Shown one piece after another: positions 24,301 through 38,500 of a stretch of DNA of 64,000 bases. Below the pieces are notes generated by a model. That model was not told the DNA's origin, did not search any database, and was given only the letters and a program-made list of their open reading frames with translations. This DNA comes from Fasciola hepatica. Lineage: Eukaryota > Platyhelminthes > Trematoda > Plagiorchiida > Fasciolidae. The DNA is taken from NCBI GenBank assembly GCA_948099385.1, contig CANUEZ040000156.1:248001-312000 (forward strand), in the 5' to 3' direction. The first letter of the stretch is position 1, and every line of letters starts with the position of its first letter. Made by a program: the position numbers and the translations under genes.

Positions 24301-27300
24301 CACAGTGTACGGATGATGCGAGACACAGAAAAGCACCAGATGCACGGGAAAGCGCGCGCATGCAAGTACGGACGAAACATACTACTGACACGGGAGCATT
24401 CAGTAGATAACTATTTAGCTCGTCTCGCACACAATCATGCTCGTCGTGTGCAATCCTGCTGCAAAGGGAGGAGATGAATTGGATAACCTATTCTTCATTC
24501 GCATCCAGTTGAGTTTGGATTGCTCGGGGTTGTTGAATTGGTCTTTTGATCATTTGTGTGGGTTTGATTTAGTCAGAGTACAATGCTAGTCGGTCTTGTG
24601 TGCAACTGGTCTGGTCAACTAGGTTTTGCAGTTCGCATTTAAGATCGTACTTCTAGGGATCATTCCTACAGTACGTATCACCAGGACGTCAGTCAAACTG
24701 ACCCGTCCACCCAACCGCGATGACGATCCGCATGGCCTAGTCCCGAGCGTGATCCGGGTGTGTGGCTGTCCGTCGGCCTGACCTAGCGCGTGCTTGTTGC
24801 TGGCTTGCTCGAATCAGCGGCCGTGTGAGCGTCACGCGTGCATGGTCTGATTGAACGGACTCGGCCGCCTCCTCGGTTGATCGTCCGGCCCGATCGGGAA
24901 TGGGGTACGCAGTTATGCGTATCTCATACACTCGATTCGGCCTGGAGGAACTGGCCTGTGCTGAGCGGCTATTTCATCAAATAACACAATTACACCAACT
25001 TATTACAAACTAAAATCAACAACACACATCAAATACTATATGACCAAATCAAACTATTAACACGAACACGATCATGCACACTACACTGCCACTTGACGAG
25101 AAAGAACAAATCAATTGAGAATAGTTATAATAAACAAAATACCACATGTAAACCTCAATCAACACAATCAATCACATCGAGTACGCACGAGCAGATAATT
25201 AGGCTTGCCTAAATTCCCAACACGACACCAAGCGTTCACACTCAGTTTTACTCCAACTGATCACACATCGTACGCATGTGATTTGCGACAGCCATATGCG
25301 ACATGTGCATCACGGAACCACAGTGTACGGATGATGCGAGACACAGAAAAGCACCAGATGCACGGGAAAGCGCGCGCATGCAAGTACGGACGAAACATAC
25401 TACTGACACGGGAGCATTCAGTAGATAACTATTTAGCTCGTCTCGCACACAATCATGCTCGTCGTGTGCAATCCTGCTGCAAAGGGAGGAGATGAATTGG
25501 ATAACCTATTCTTCATTCGCATCCAGTTGAGTTTGGATTGCTCGGGGTTGTTGAATTGGTCTTTTGATCATTTGTGTGGGTTTGATTTAGTCAGAGTACA
25601 ATGCTAGTCGGTCTTGTGTGCAACTGGTCTGGTCAACTAGGTTTTGCAGTTCGCATTTAAGATCGTACTTCTAGGGATCATTCCTACAGTACGTATCACC
25701 AGGACGTCAGTCAAACTGACCCGTCCACCCAACCGCGATGACGATCCGCATGGCCTAGTCCCGAGCGTGATCCGGGTGTGTGGCTGTCCGTCGGCCTGAC
25801 CTAGCGCGTGCTTGTTGCTGGCTTGCTCGAATCAGCGGCCGTGTGAGCGTCACGCGTGCATGGTCTGATTGAACGGACTCGGCCGCCTCCTCGGTTGATC
25901 GTCCGGCCCGATCGGGAATGGGGTACGCAGTTATGCGTATCTCATACACTCGATTCGGCCTGGAGGAACTGGCCTGTGCTGAGCGGCTATTTCATCAAAT
26001 AACACAATTACACCAACTTATTACAAACTAAAATCAACAACACACATCAAATACTATATGACCAAATCAAACTATTAACACGAACACGATCATGCACACT
26101 ACACTGCCACTTGACGAGAAAGAACAAATCAATTGAGAATAGTTATAATAAACAAAATACCACATGTAAACCTCAATCAACACAATCAATCACATCGAGT
26201 ACGCACGAGCAGATAATTAGGCTTGCCTAAATTCCCAACACGACACCAAGCGTTCACACTCAGTTTTACTCCAACTGATCACACATCGTACGCATGTGAT
26301 TTGCGACAGCCATATGCGACATGTGCATCACGGAACCACAGTGTACGGATGATGCGAGACACAGAAAAGCACCAGATGCACGGGAAAGCGCGCGCATGCA
26401 AGTACGGACGAAACATACTACTGACACGGGAGCATTCAGTAGATAACTATTTAGCTCGTCTCGCACACAATCATGCTCGTCGTGTGCAATCCTGCTGCAA
26501 AGGGAGGAGATGAATTGGATAACCTATTCTTCATTCGCATCCAGTTGAGTTTGGATTGCTCGGGGTTGTTGAATTGGTCTTTTGATCATTTGTGTGGGTT
26601 TGATTTAGTCAGAGTACAATGCTAGTCGGTCTTGTGTGCAACTGGTCTGGTCAACTAGGTTTTGCAGTTCGCATTTAAGATCGTACTTCTAGGGATCATT
26701 CCTACAGTACGTATCACCAGGACGTCAGTCAAACTGACCCGTCCACCCAACCGCGATGACGATCCGCATGGCCTAGTCCCGAGCGTGATCCGGGTGTGTG
26801 GCTGTCCGTCGGCCTGACCTAGCGCGTGCTTGTTGCTGGCTTGCTCGAATCAGCGGCCGTGTGAGCGTCACGCGTGCATGGTCTGATTGAACGGACTCGG
26901 CCGCCTCCTCGGTTGATCGTCCGGCCCGATCGGGAATGGGGTACGCAGTTATGCGTATCTCATACACTCGATTCGGCCTGGAGGAACTGGCCTGTGCTGA
27001 GCGGCTATTTCATCAAATAACACAATTACACCAACTTATTACAAACTATAATCAACAACACACATCAAATACTATATGACCAAATCAAACTATTAACACG
27101 AACACGATCATGCACACTACACTGCCACTTGACGAGAAAGAACAAATCAATTGAGAATAGTTATAATAAACAAAATACCACATGTAAACCTCAATCAACA
27201 CAATCAATCACATCGAGTACGCACGAGCAGATAATTAGGCTTGCCTAAATTCCCAACACGACACCAAGCGTTCACACTCAGTTTTACTCCAACTGATCAC

Positions 27301-29522
27301 ACATCGTACGCATGTGATTTGCGACAGCCATATGCGACATGTGCATCACGGAACCACAGTGTACGGATGATGCGAGACACAGAAAAGCACCAGATGCACG
27401 GGAAAGCGCGCGCATGCAAGTACGGACGAAACATACTACTGACACGGGAGCATTCAGTAGATAACTATTTAGCTCGTCTCGCACACAATCATGCTCGTCG
27501 TGTGCAATCCTGCTGCAAAGGGAGGAGATGAATTGGATAACCTATTCTTCATTCGCATCCAGTTGAGTTTGGATTGCTCGGGGTTGTTGAATTGGTCTTT
27601 TGATCATTTGTGTGGGTTTGATTTAGTCAGAGTACAATGCTAGTCGGTCTTGTGTGCAACTGGTCTGGTCAACTAGGTTTTGCAGTTCGCATTTAAGATC
27701 GTACTTCTAGGGATCATTCCTACAGTACGTATCACCAGGACGTCAGTCAAACTGACCCGTCCACCCAACCGCGATGACGATCCGCATGGCCTAGTCCCGA
27801 GCGTGATTCGGGTGTGTGGCTGTCCGTCGGCCTGACCTAGCGCGTGCTTGTTGCTGGCTTGCTCGAATCAGCGGCCGTGTGAGCGTCACGCGTGCATGGT
27901 CTGATTGAACGGACTCGGCCGCCTCCTCGGTTGATCGTCCGGCCCGATCGGGAATGGGGTACGCAGTTATGCGTATCTCATACACTCGATTCGGCCTGGA
28001 GGAACTGGCCTGTGCTGAGCGGCTATTTCATCAAATAACACAATTACACCAACTTATTACAAACTAAAATCAACAACACACATCAAATACTATATGACCA
28101 AATCAAACTATTAACACGAACACGATCATGCACACTACACTGCCACTTGACGAGAAAGAACAAATCAATTGAGAATAGTTATAATAAACAAAATACCACA
28201 TGTAAACCTCAATCAACACAATCAATCACATCGAGTACGCACGAGCAGATAATTAGGCTTGCCTAAATTCCCAACACGACACCAAGCGTTCACACTCAGT
28301 TTTACTCCAACTGATCACACATCGTACGCATGTGATTTGCGACAGCCATATGCGACATGTGCATCACGGAACCACAGTGTACGGATGATGCGAGACACAG
28401 AAAAGCACCAGATGCACGGGAAAGCGCGCGCATGCAAGTACGGACGAAACATACTACTGACACGGGAGCATTCAGTAGATAACTATTTAGCTCGTCTCGC
28501 ACACAATCATGCTCGTCGTGTGCAATCCTGCTGCAAAGGGAGGAGATGAATTGGATAACCTATTCTTCATTCGCATCCAGTTGAGTTTGGATTGCTCGGG
28601 GTTGTTGAATTGGTCTTTTGATCATTTGTGTGGGTTTGATTTAGTCAGAGTACAATGCTAGTCGGTCTTGTGTGCAACTGGTCTGGTCAACTAGGTTTTG
28701 CAGTTCGCATTTAAGATCGTACTTCTAGGGATCATTCCTACAGTACGTATCACCAGGACGTCAGTCAAACTGACCCGTCCACCCAACCGCGATGACGATC
28801 CGCATGGCCTAGTCCCGAGCGTGATCCGGGTGTGTGGCTGTCCGTCGGCCTGACCTAGCGCGTGCTTGTTGCTGGCTTGCTCGAATCAGCGGCCGTGTGA
28901 GCGTCACGCGTGCATGGTCTGATTGAACGGACTCGGCCGCCTCCTCGGTTGATCGTCCGGCCCGATCGGGAATGGGGTACGCAGTTATGCGTATCTCATA
29001 CACCCGATTCGGCCTGGAGGAACTGGCCTGTGCTGAGCGGCTATTTCATCAAATAACACAATTACACCAACTTATTACAAACTAAAATCAACAACACACA
29101 TCAAATACTATATGACCAAATCAAACTATTAACACGAACACGATCATGCACACTACACTGCCACTTGACGAGAAAGAACAAATCAATTGAGAATAGTTAT
29201 AATAAACAAAATACCACATGTAAACCTCAATCAACACAATCAATCACATCGAGTACGCACGAGCAGATAATTAGGCTTGCCTAAATTCCCAACACGACAC
29301 CAAGCGTTCACACTCAGTTTTACTCCAACTGATCACACATCGTACGCATGTGATTTGCGACAGCCATATGCGACATGTGCATCACGGAACCACAGTGTAC
29401 GGATGATGCGAGACACAGAAAAGCACCAGATGCACGGGAAAGCGCGCGCATGCAAGTACGGACGAAACATACTACTGACACGGGAGCATTCAGTAGATAA
29501 CTATTTAGCTCGTCTCGCACAC
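18325..29522. repeat. Block E: units 18-28
   Basis: Eleven units share C at p56 (GGATAACCTATT), otherwise seen only in unit 0. They have A at p646 and p885, and C at p284 except unit 22. Single-unit changes are T at p912 (19236, unit 18), G at p958 (20300, unit 19), C at p337 (unit 23), T at p581 (unit 26), T at p322 (unit 27) and, at the right edge, C at p500 (unit 28). This is the most uniform long stretch of the array. Confidence 0.85.
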
Positions 29523-32500
29523 AATCATGCTCGTCGTGTGCAATCCTGCTGCAAAGGGAGGAGATGAATTGGATAACTTATTCTTCATTCGCATCCAGTT
29601 GAGTTTGGATTGCTCGGGGTTGTTGAATTGGTCTTTTGATCATTTGTGTGGGTTTGATTTAGTCAGAGTACAATGCTAGTCGGTCTTGTGTGCAACTGGT
29701 CTGGTCAACTAGGTTTTGCAGTTCGCATTTAAGATCGTACTTCTAGGGATCATTCCTACAGTACGTATCACCAGGACGTCAGTCAAACTGACCCGTCCAC
29801 CCAACCGCGATGACGATCCGCATGGCCTAGTCCCGAGCGTGATCCGGGTGTGTGGCTGTCCGTCGGCCTGACCTAGCGCGTGCTTGTTGCTGGCTTGCTC
29901 GAATCAGCGGCCGTGTGAGCGTCACGCGTGCATGGTCTGATTGAACGGACTCGGCCGCCTCCTCGGTTGATCGTCCGGCCCGATCGGGAATGGGGTACGC
30001 AGTTATGCGTATCTCATACACCCGATTCGGCCTGGAGGAACTGGCCTGTGCTGAGCGGCTATTTCATCAAATAACACAATTACACCAACTTATTACAAAC
30101 TAAAATCAACAACACACATCAAATACTATATGACCAAATCAAACTATTAACACGAACACGATCATGCACACTACACTGCCACTTGACGAGAAAGAACAAA
30201 TCAATTGAGAATAGTTATAATAAACAAAATACCACATGTAAACCTCAATCAACAAAATCAATCACATCGAGTACGCACGAGCAGATAATTAGGCTTGCCT
30301 AAATTCCCAACACGACACCAAGCGTTCACACTCAGTTTTACTCCAACTGATCACACATCGTACGCATGTGATTTGCGACAGCCATATGCGACATGTGCAT
30401 CACGGAACCACAGTGTACGGATGATGCGAGACACAGAAAAGCACCAGATGCACGGGAAAGCGCGCGCATGCAAGTACGGACGAAACATACTACTGACACG
30501 GGAGCATTCAGTAGATAACTATTTAGCTCGTCTCGCACACAATCATGCTCGTCGTGTGCAATCCTGCTGCAAAGGGAGGAGATGAATTGGATAACTTATT
30601 CTTCATTCGCATCCAGTTGAGTTTGGATTGCTCGGGGTTGTTGAATTGGTCTTTTGATCATTTGTGTGGGTTTGATTTAGTCAGAGTACAATACTAGTCG
30701 GTCTTGTGTGCAACTGGTCTGGTCAACTAGGTTTTGCAGTTCGCATTTAAGATCGTACTTCTAGGGATCATTCCTACAGTACGTATCACCAGGACGTCAG
30801 TCAAACTGACCCGTCCACCCAACCGCGATGACGATCCGCATGGCCTAGTCCCGAGCGTGATCCGGGTGTGTGGCTGTCCGTCGGCCTGACCTAGCGCGTG
30901 CTTGTTGCTGGCTTGCTCGAATCAGCGGCCGTGTGAGCGTCACGCGTGCATGGTCTGATTGAACGGACTCGGCCGCCTCCTCGGTTGATCGTCCGGCCCG
31001 ATCGGGAATGGGGTACGCAGTTATGCGTATCTCATACACCCGATTCGGCCTGGAGGAACTGGCCTGTGCTGAGCGGCTATTTCATCAAATAACACAATTA
31101 CACCAACTTATTACAAACTATAATCAACAACACACATCAAATACTATATGACCAAATCAAACTATTAACACGAACACGATCATGCACACTACACTGCCAC
31201 TTGACGAGAAAGAACAAATCAATTGAGAATAGTTATAATAAACAAAATACCACATGTAAACCTCAATCAACACAATCAATCACATCGAGTACGCACGAGC
31301 AGATAATTAGGCTTGCCTAAATTCCCAACACGACACCAAGCGTTCACACTCAGTTTTACTCCAACTGATCACACATCGTACGCATGTGATTTGCGACAGC
31401 CATATGCGACATGTGCATCACGGAACCACAGTGTACGGATGATGCGAGACACAGAAAAGCACCAGATGCACGGGAAAGCGCGCGCATGCAAGTACGGACG
31501 AAACATACTACTGACACGGGAGCATTCAGTAGATAACTATTTAGCTCGTCTCGCACACAATCATGCTCGTCGTGTGCAATCCTACTGCAAAGGGAGGAGA
31601 TGAATTGGATAACTTATTCTTCATTCGCATCCAGTTGAGTTTGGATTGCTCGGGGTTGTTGAATTGGTCTTTTGATCATTTGTGTGGGTTTGATTTAGTC
31701 AGAGTACAATGCTAGTCGGTCTTGTGTGCAACTGGTCTGGTCAACTAGGTTTTGCAGTTCGCATTTAAGATCGTACTTCTAGGGATCATTCCTACAGTAC
31801 GTATCACCAGGACGTCAGTCAAACTGACCCGTCCACCCAACGGCGATGACGATCCGCATGGCCTAGTCCCGAGCGTGATCCGGGTGTGTGGCTGTCCGTC
31901 GGCCTGACCTAGCGCGTGCTTGTTGCTGGCTTGCTCGAATCAGCGGCCGTGTGAGCGTCACGCGTGCATGGTCTGATTGAACGGACTCGGCCGCCTCCTC
32001 GGTTGATCGTCCGGCCCGATCGGGAATGGGGTACGCAGTTATGCGTATCTCATACACCCGATTCGGCCTGGAGGAACTGGCCTGTGCTGAGCGGCTATTT
32101 CATCAAATAACACAATTACACCAACTTATTACAAACTAAAATCAACAACACACATCAAATACTATATGACCAAATCAAACTATTAACACGAACACGATCA
32201 TGCTCACTACACTGCCACTTGACGAGAAAGAACAAATCAATTGAGAATAGTTATAATAAACAAAATACCACATGTAAACCTCAATCAACACAATCAATCA
32301 CATCGAGTACGCACGAGCAGATAATTAGGCTTGCCTAAATTCCCAACACGACACCAAGCGTTCACACTCAGTTTTACTCCAACTGATCACACATCGTACG
32401 CATGTGATTTGCGACAGCCATATGCGACATGTGCATCACGGAGCCACAGTGTACGGATGATGCGAGACACAGAAAAGCACCAGATGCACGGGAAAGCGCG

Positions 32501-35500
32501 CGCATGCAAGTACGGACGAAACATACTACTGACACGGGAGCATTCAGTAGATAACTATTTAGCTCGTCTCGCACACAATCATGCTCGTCGTGTGCAATCC
32601 TACTGCAAAGGGAGGAGATGAATTGGATAACTTATTCTTCATTCGCATCCAGTTGAGTTTGGATTGCTCGGGGTTGTTGAATTGGTCTTTTGATCATTTG
32701 TGTGGGTTTGATTTAGTCAGAGTACAATGCTAGTCGGTCTTGTGTGCAACTGGTCTGGTCAACTAGGTTTTGCAGTTCGCATTTAAGATCGTACTTCTAG
32801 GGATCATTCCTACAGTACGTATCACCAGGACGTCAGTCAAACTGACCCGTCCACCCAACGGCGATGACGATCCGCATGGCCTAGTCCCGAGCGTGATCCG
32901 GGTGTGTGGCTGTCCGTCGGCCTGACCTAGCGCGTGCTTGTTGCTGGCTTGCTCGAATCAGCGGCCGTGTGAGCGTCACGCGTGCATGGTCTGATTGAAC
33001 GGACTCGGCCGCCTCCTCGGTTGATCGTCCGGCCCGATCGGGAATGGGGTACGCAGTTATGCGTATCTCATACACCCGATTCGGCCTGGAGGAACTGGCC
33101 TGTGCTGAGCGGCTATTTCATCAAATAACACAATTACACCAACTTATTACAAACTATAATCAACAACACACATCAAATACTATATGACCAAATCAAACTA
33201 TTAACACGAACACGATCATGCTCACTACACTGCCACTTGACGAGAAAGAACAAATCAATTGAGAATAGTTATAATAAACAAAATACCACATGTAAACCTC
33301 AATCAACACAATCAATCACATCGAGTACGCACGAGCAGATAATTAGGCTTGCCTAAATTCCCAACACGACACCAAGCGTTCACACTCAGTTTTACTCCAA
33401 CTGATCACACATCGTACGCATGTGATTTGCGACAGCCATATGCGACATGTGCATCACGGAACCACAGTGTACGGATGATGCGAGACACAGAAAAGCACCA
33501 GATGCACGGGAAAGCGCGCGCATGCAAGTACGGACGAAACATACTACTGACACGGGAGCATTCAGTAGATAACTATTTAGCTCGTCTCGCACACAATCAT
33601 GCTCGTCGTGTGCAATCCTGCTGCAAAGGGAGGAGATGAATTGGATAACTTATTCTTCATTCGCATCCAGTTGAGTTTGGATTGCTCGGGGTTGTTGAAT
33701 TGGTCTTTTGATCATTTGTGTGGGTTTGATTTAGTCAGAGTACAATGCTAGTCGGTCTTGTGTGCAACTGGTCTGGTCAACTAGGTTTTGCAGTTCGCAT
33801 TTAAGATCGTACTTCTAGGGATCATTCCTACAGTACGTATCACCAGGACGTCAGTCAAACTGACCCGTCCACCCAACCGCGATGACGATCCGCATGGCCT
33901 AGTCCCGAGCGTGATCCGGGTGTGTGGCTGTCCGTCGGCCTGACCTAGCGCGTGCTTGTTGCTGGCTTGCTCGAATCAGCGGCCGTGTGAGCGTCACGCG
34001 TGCATGGTCTGATTGAACGGACTCGGCCGCCTCCTCGGTTGATCGTCCGGCCCGATCGGGAATGGGGTACGCAGTTATGCGTATCTCATACACCCGATTC
34101 GGCCTGGAGGAACTGGCCTGTGCTGAGCGGCTATTTCATCAAATAACACAATTACACCAACTTATTACAAACTAAAATCAACAACACACATCAAATACTA
34201 TATGACCAAATCAAACTATTAACACGAACACGATCATGCTCACTACACTGCCACTTGACGAGAAAGAACAAATCAATTGAGAATAGTTATAATAAACAAA
34301 ATACCACATGTAAACCTCAATCAACACAATCAATCACATCGAGTACGCACGAGCAGATAATTAGGCTTGCCTAAATTCCCAACACGACACCAAGCGTTCA
34401 CACTCAGTTTTACTCCAACTGATCACACATCGTACGCATGTGATTTGCGACAGCCATATGCGACATGTGCATCACGGAACCACAGTGTACGGATGATGCG
34501 AGACACAGAAAAGCACCAGATGCACGGGAAAGCGCGCGCATGCAAGTACGGACGAAACATACTACTGACACGGGAGCATTCAGTAGATAACTATTTAGCT
34601 CGTCTCGCACACAATCATGCTCGTCGTGTGCAATCCTACTGCAAAGGGAGGAGATGAATTGGATAACTTATTCTTCATTCGCATCCAGTTGAGTTTGGAT
34701 TGCTCGGGGTTGTTGAATTGGTCTTTTGATCATTTGTGTGGGTTTGATTTAGTCAGAGTACAATGCTAGTCGGTCTTGTGTGCAACTGGTCTGGTCAACT
34801 AGGTTTTGCAGTTCGCATTTAAGATCGTACTTCTAGGGATCATTCCTACAGTACGTATCACCAGGACGTCAGTCAAACTGACCCGTCCACCCAACCGCGA
34901 TGACGATCCGCATGGCCTAGTCCCGAGCGTGATCCGGGTGTGTGGCTGTCCGTCGGCCTGACCTAGCGCGTGCTTGTTGCTGGCTTGCTCGAATCAGCGG
35001 CCGTGTGAGCGTCACGCGTGCATGGTCTGATTGAACGGACTCGGCCGCCTCCTCGGTTGATCGTCCGGCCCGATCGGGAATGGGGTACGCAGTTATGCGT
35101 ATCTCATACACCCGATTCGGCCTGGAGGAACTGGCCTGTGCTGAGCGGCTATTTCATCAAATAACACAATTACACCAACTTATTACAAACTAAAATCAAC
35201 AACACACATCAAATACTATATGACCAAATCAAACTATTAACACGAACACGATCATGCTCACTACACTGCCACTTGACGAGAAAGAACAAATCAATTGAGA
35301 ATAGTTATAATAAACAAAATACCACATGTAAACCTCAATCAACACAATCAATCACATCGAGTACGCACGAGCAGATAATTAGGCTTGCCTAAATTCCCAA
35401 CACGACACCAAGCGTTCACACTCAGTTTTACTCCAACTGATCACACATCGTACGCATGTGATTTGCGACAGCCATATGCGACATGTGCATCACGGAACCA

Positions 35501-38500
35501 CAGTGTACGGATGATGCGAGACACAGAAAAGCACCAGATGCACGGGAAAGCGCGCGCATGCAAGTACGGACGAAACATACTACTGACACGGGAGCATTCA
35601 GTAGATAACTATTTAGCTCGTCTCGCACACAATCATGCTCGTCGTGTGCAATCCTGCTGCAAAGGGAGGAGATGAATTGGATAACTTATTCTTCATTCGC
35701 ATCCAGTTGAGTTTGGATTGCTCGGGGTTGTTGAATTGGTCTTTTGATCATTTGTGTGGGTTTGATTTAGTCAGAGTACAATGCTAGTCGGTCTTGTGTG
35801 CAACTGGTCTGGTCAACTAGGTTTTGCAGTTCGCATTTAAGATCGTACTTCTAGGGATCATTCCTACAGTACGTATCACCAGGACGTCAGTCAAACTGAC
35901 CCGTCCACCCAACGGCGATGACGATCCGCATGGCCTAGTCCCGAGCGTGATCCGGGTGTGTGGCTGTCCGTCGGCCTGACCTAGCGCGTGCTTGTTGCTG
36001 GCTTGCTCGAATCAGCGGCCGTGTGAGCGTCACGCGTGCATGGTCTGATTGAACGGACTCGGCCGCCTCCTCGGTTGATCGTCCGGCCCGATCGGGAATG
36101 GGGTACGCAGTTATGCGTATCTCATACACCCGATTCGGCCTGGAGGAACTGGCCTGTGCTGAGCGGCTATTTCATCAAATAACACAATTACACCAACTTA
36201 TTACAAACTAAAATCAACAACACACATCAAATACTATATGACCAAATCAAACTATTAACACGAACACGATCATGCTCACTACACTGCCACTTGACGAGAA
36301 AGAACAAATCAATTGAGAATAGTTATAATAAACAAAATACCACATGTAAACCTCAATCAACACAATCAATCACATCGAGTACGCACGAGCAGATAATTAG
36401 GCTTGCCTAAATTCCCAACACGACACCAAGCGTTCACACTCAGTTTTACTCCAACTGATCACACATCGTACGCATGTGATTTGCGACAGCCATATGCGAC
36501 ATGTGCATCACGGAACCACAGTGTACAGATGATGCGAGACACAGAAAAGCACCAGATGCACGGGAAAGCGCGCGCATGCAAGTGCGGACGAAACATACTA
36601 CTGACACGGGAGCATTCAGTAGATAACTATTTAGCTCGTCTCGCACACAATCATGCTCGTCGTGTGCAATCCTGCTGCAAAGGGAGGAGATGAATTGGAT
36701 AACTTATTCTTCATTCGCATCCAGTTGAGTTTGGATTGCTCGGGGTTGTTGAATTGGTCTTTTGATCATTTGTGTGGGTTTGATTTAGTCAGAGTACAAT
36801 GCTAGTCGGTCTTGTGTGCAACTGGTCTGGTCAACTAGGTTTTGCAGTTCGCATTTAAGATCGTACTTCTAGGGATCATTCCTACAGTACGTATCACCAG
36901 GACGTCAGTCAAACTGACCCGTCCACCCAACCGCGATGACGATCCGCATGGCCTAGTCCCGAGCGTGATCCGGGTGTGTGGCTGTCCGTCGGCCTGACCT
37001 AGCGCGTGCTTGTTGCTGGCTTGCTCGAATCAGCGGCCGTGTGAGCGTCACGCGTGCATGGTCTGATTGAACGGACTCGGCCGCCTCCTCGGTTGATCGT
37101 CCGGCCCGATCGGGAATGGGGTACGCAGTTATGCGTATCTCATACACCCGATTCGGCCTGGAGGAACTGGCCTGTGCTGAGCGGCTATTTCATCAAATAA
37201 CACAATTACACCAACTTATTACAAACTAAAATCAACAACACACATCAAATACTATATGACCAAATCAAACTATTAACACGAACACGATCATGCTCACTAC
37301 ACTGCCACTTGACGAGAAAGAACAAATCAATTGAGAATAGTTATAATAAACAAAATACCACATGTAAACCTCAATCAACACAATCAATCACATCGAGTAC
37401 GCACGAGCAGATAATTAGGCTTGCCTAAATTCCCAACACGACACCAAGCGTTCACACTCAGTTTTACTCCAACTGATCACACATCGTACGCATGTGATTT
37501 GCGACAGCCATATGCGACATGTGCATCACGGAACCACAGTGTACGGATGATGCGAGACACAGAAAAGCACCAGATGCACGGGAAAGCGCGCGCATGCAAG
37601 TACGGACGAAACATACTACTGACACGGGAGCATTCAGTAGATAACTATTTAGCTCGTCTCGCACACAATCATGCTCGTCGTGTGCAATCCTACTGCAAAG
37701 GGAGGAGATGAATTGGATAACTTATTCTTCATTCGCATCCAGTTGAGTTTGGATTGCTCGGGGTTGTTGAATTGGTCTTTTGATCATTTGTGTGGGTTTG
37801 ATTTAGTCAGAGTACAATGCTAGTCGGTCTTGTGTGCAACTGGTCTGGTCAACTAGGTTTTGCAGTTCGCATTTAAGATCGTACTTCTAGGGATCATTCC
37901 TACAGTACGTATCACCAGGACGTCAGTCAAACTGACCCGTCCACCCAACGGCGATGACGATCCGCATGGCCTAGTCCCGAGCGTGATCCGGGTGTGTGGC
38001 TGTCCGTCGGCCTGACCTAGCGCGTGCTTGTTGCTGGCTTGCTCGAATCAGCGGCCGTGTGAGCGTCACGCGTGCATGGTCTGATTGAACGGACTCGGCC
38101 GCCTCCTCGGTTGATCGTCCGGCCCGATCGGGAATGGGGTACGCAGTTATGCGTATCTCATACACCCGATTCGGCCTGGAGGAACTGGCCTGTGCTGAGC
38201 GGCTATTTCATCAAATAACACAATTACACCAACTTATTACAAACTAAAATCAACAACACACATCAAATACTATATGACCAAATCAAACTATTAACACGAA
38301 CACGATCATGCACACTACACTGCCACTTGACGAGAAAGAACAAATCAATTGAGAATAGTTATAATAAACAAAATACCACATGTAAACCTCAATCAACACA
38401 ATCAATCACATCGAGTACGCACGAGCAGATAATTAGGCTTGCCTAAATTCCCAACACGACACCAAGCGTTCACACTCAGTTTTACTCCAACTGATCACAC

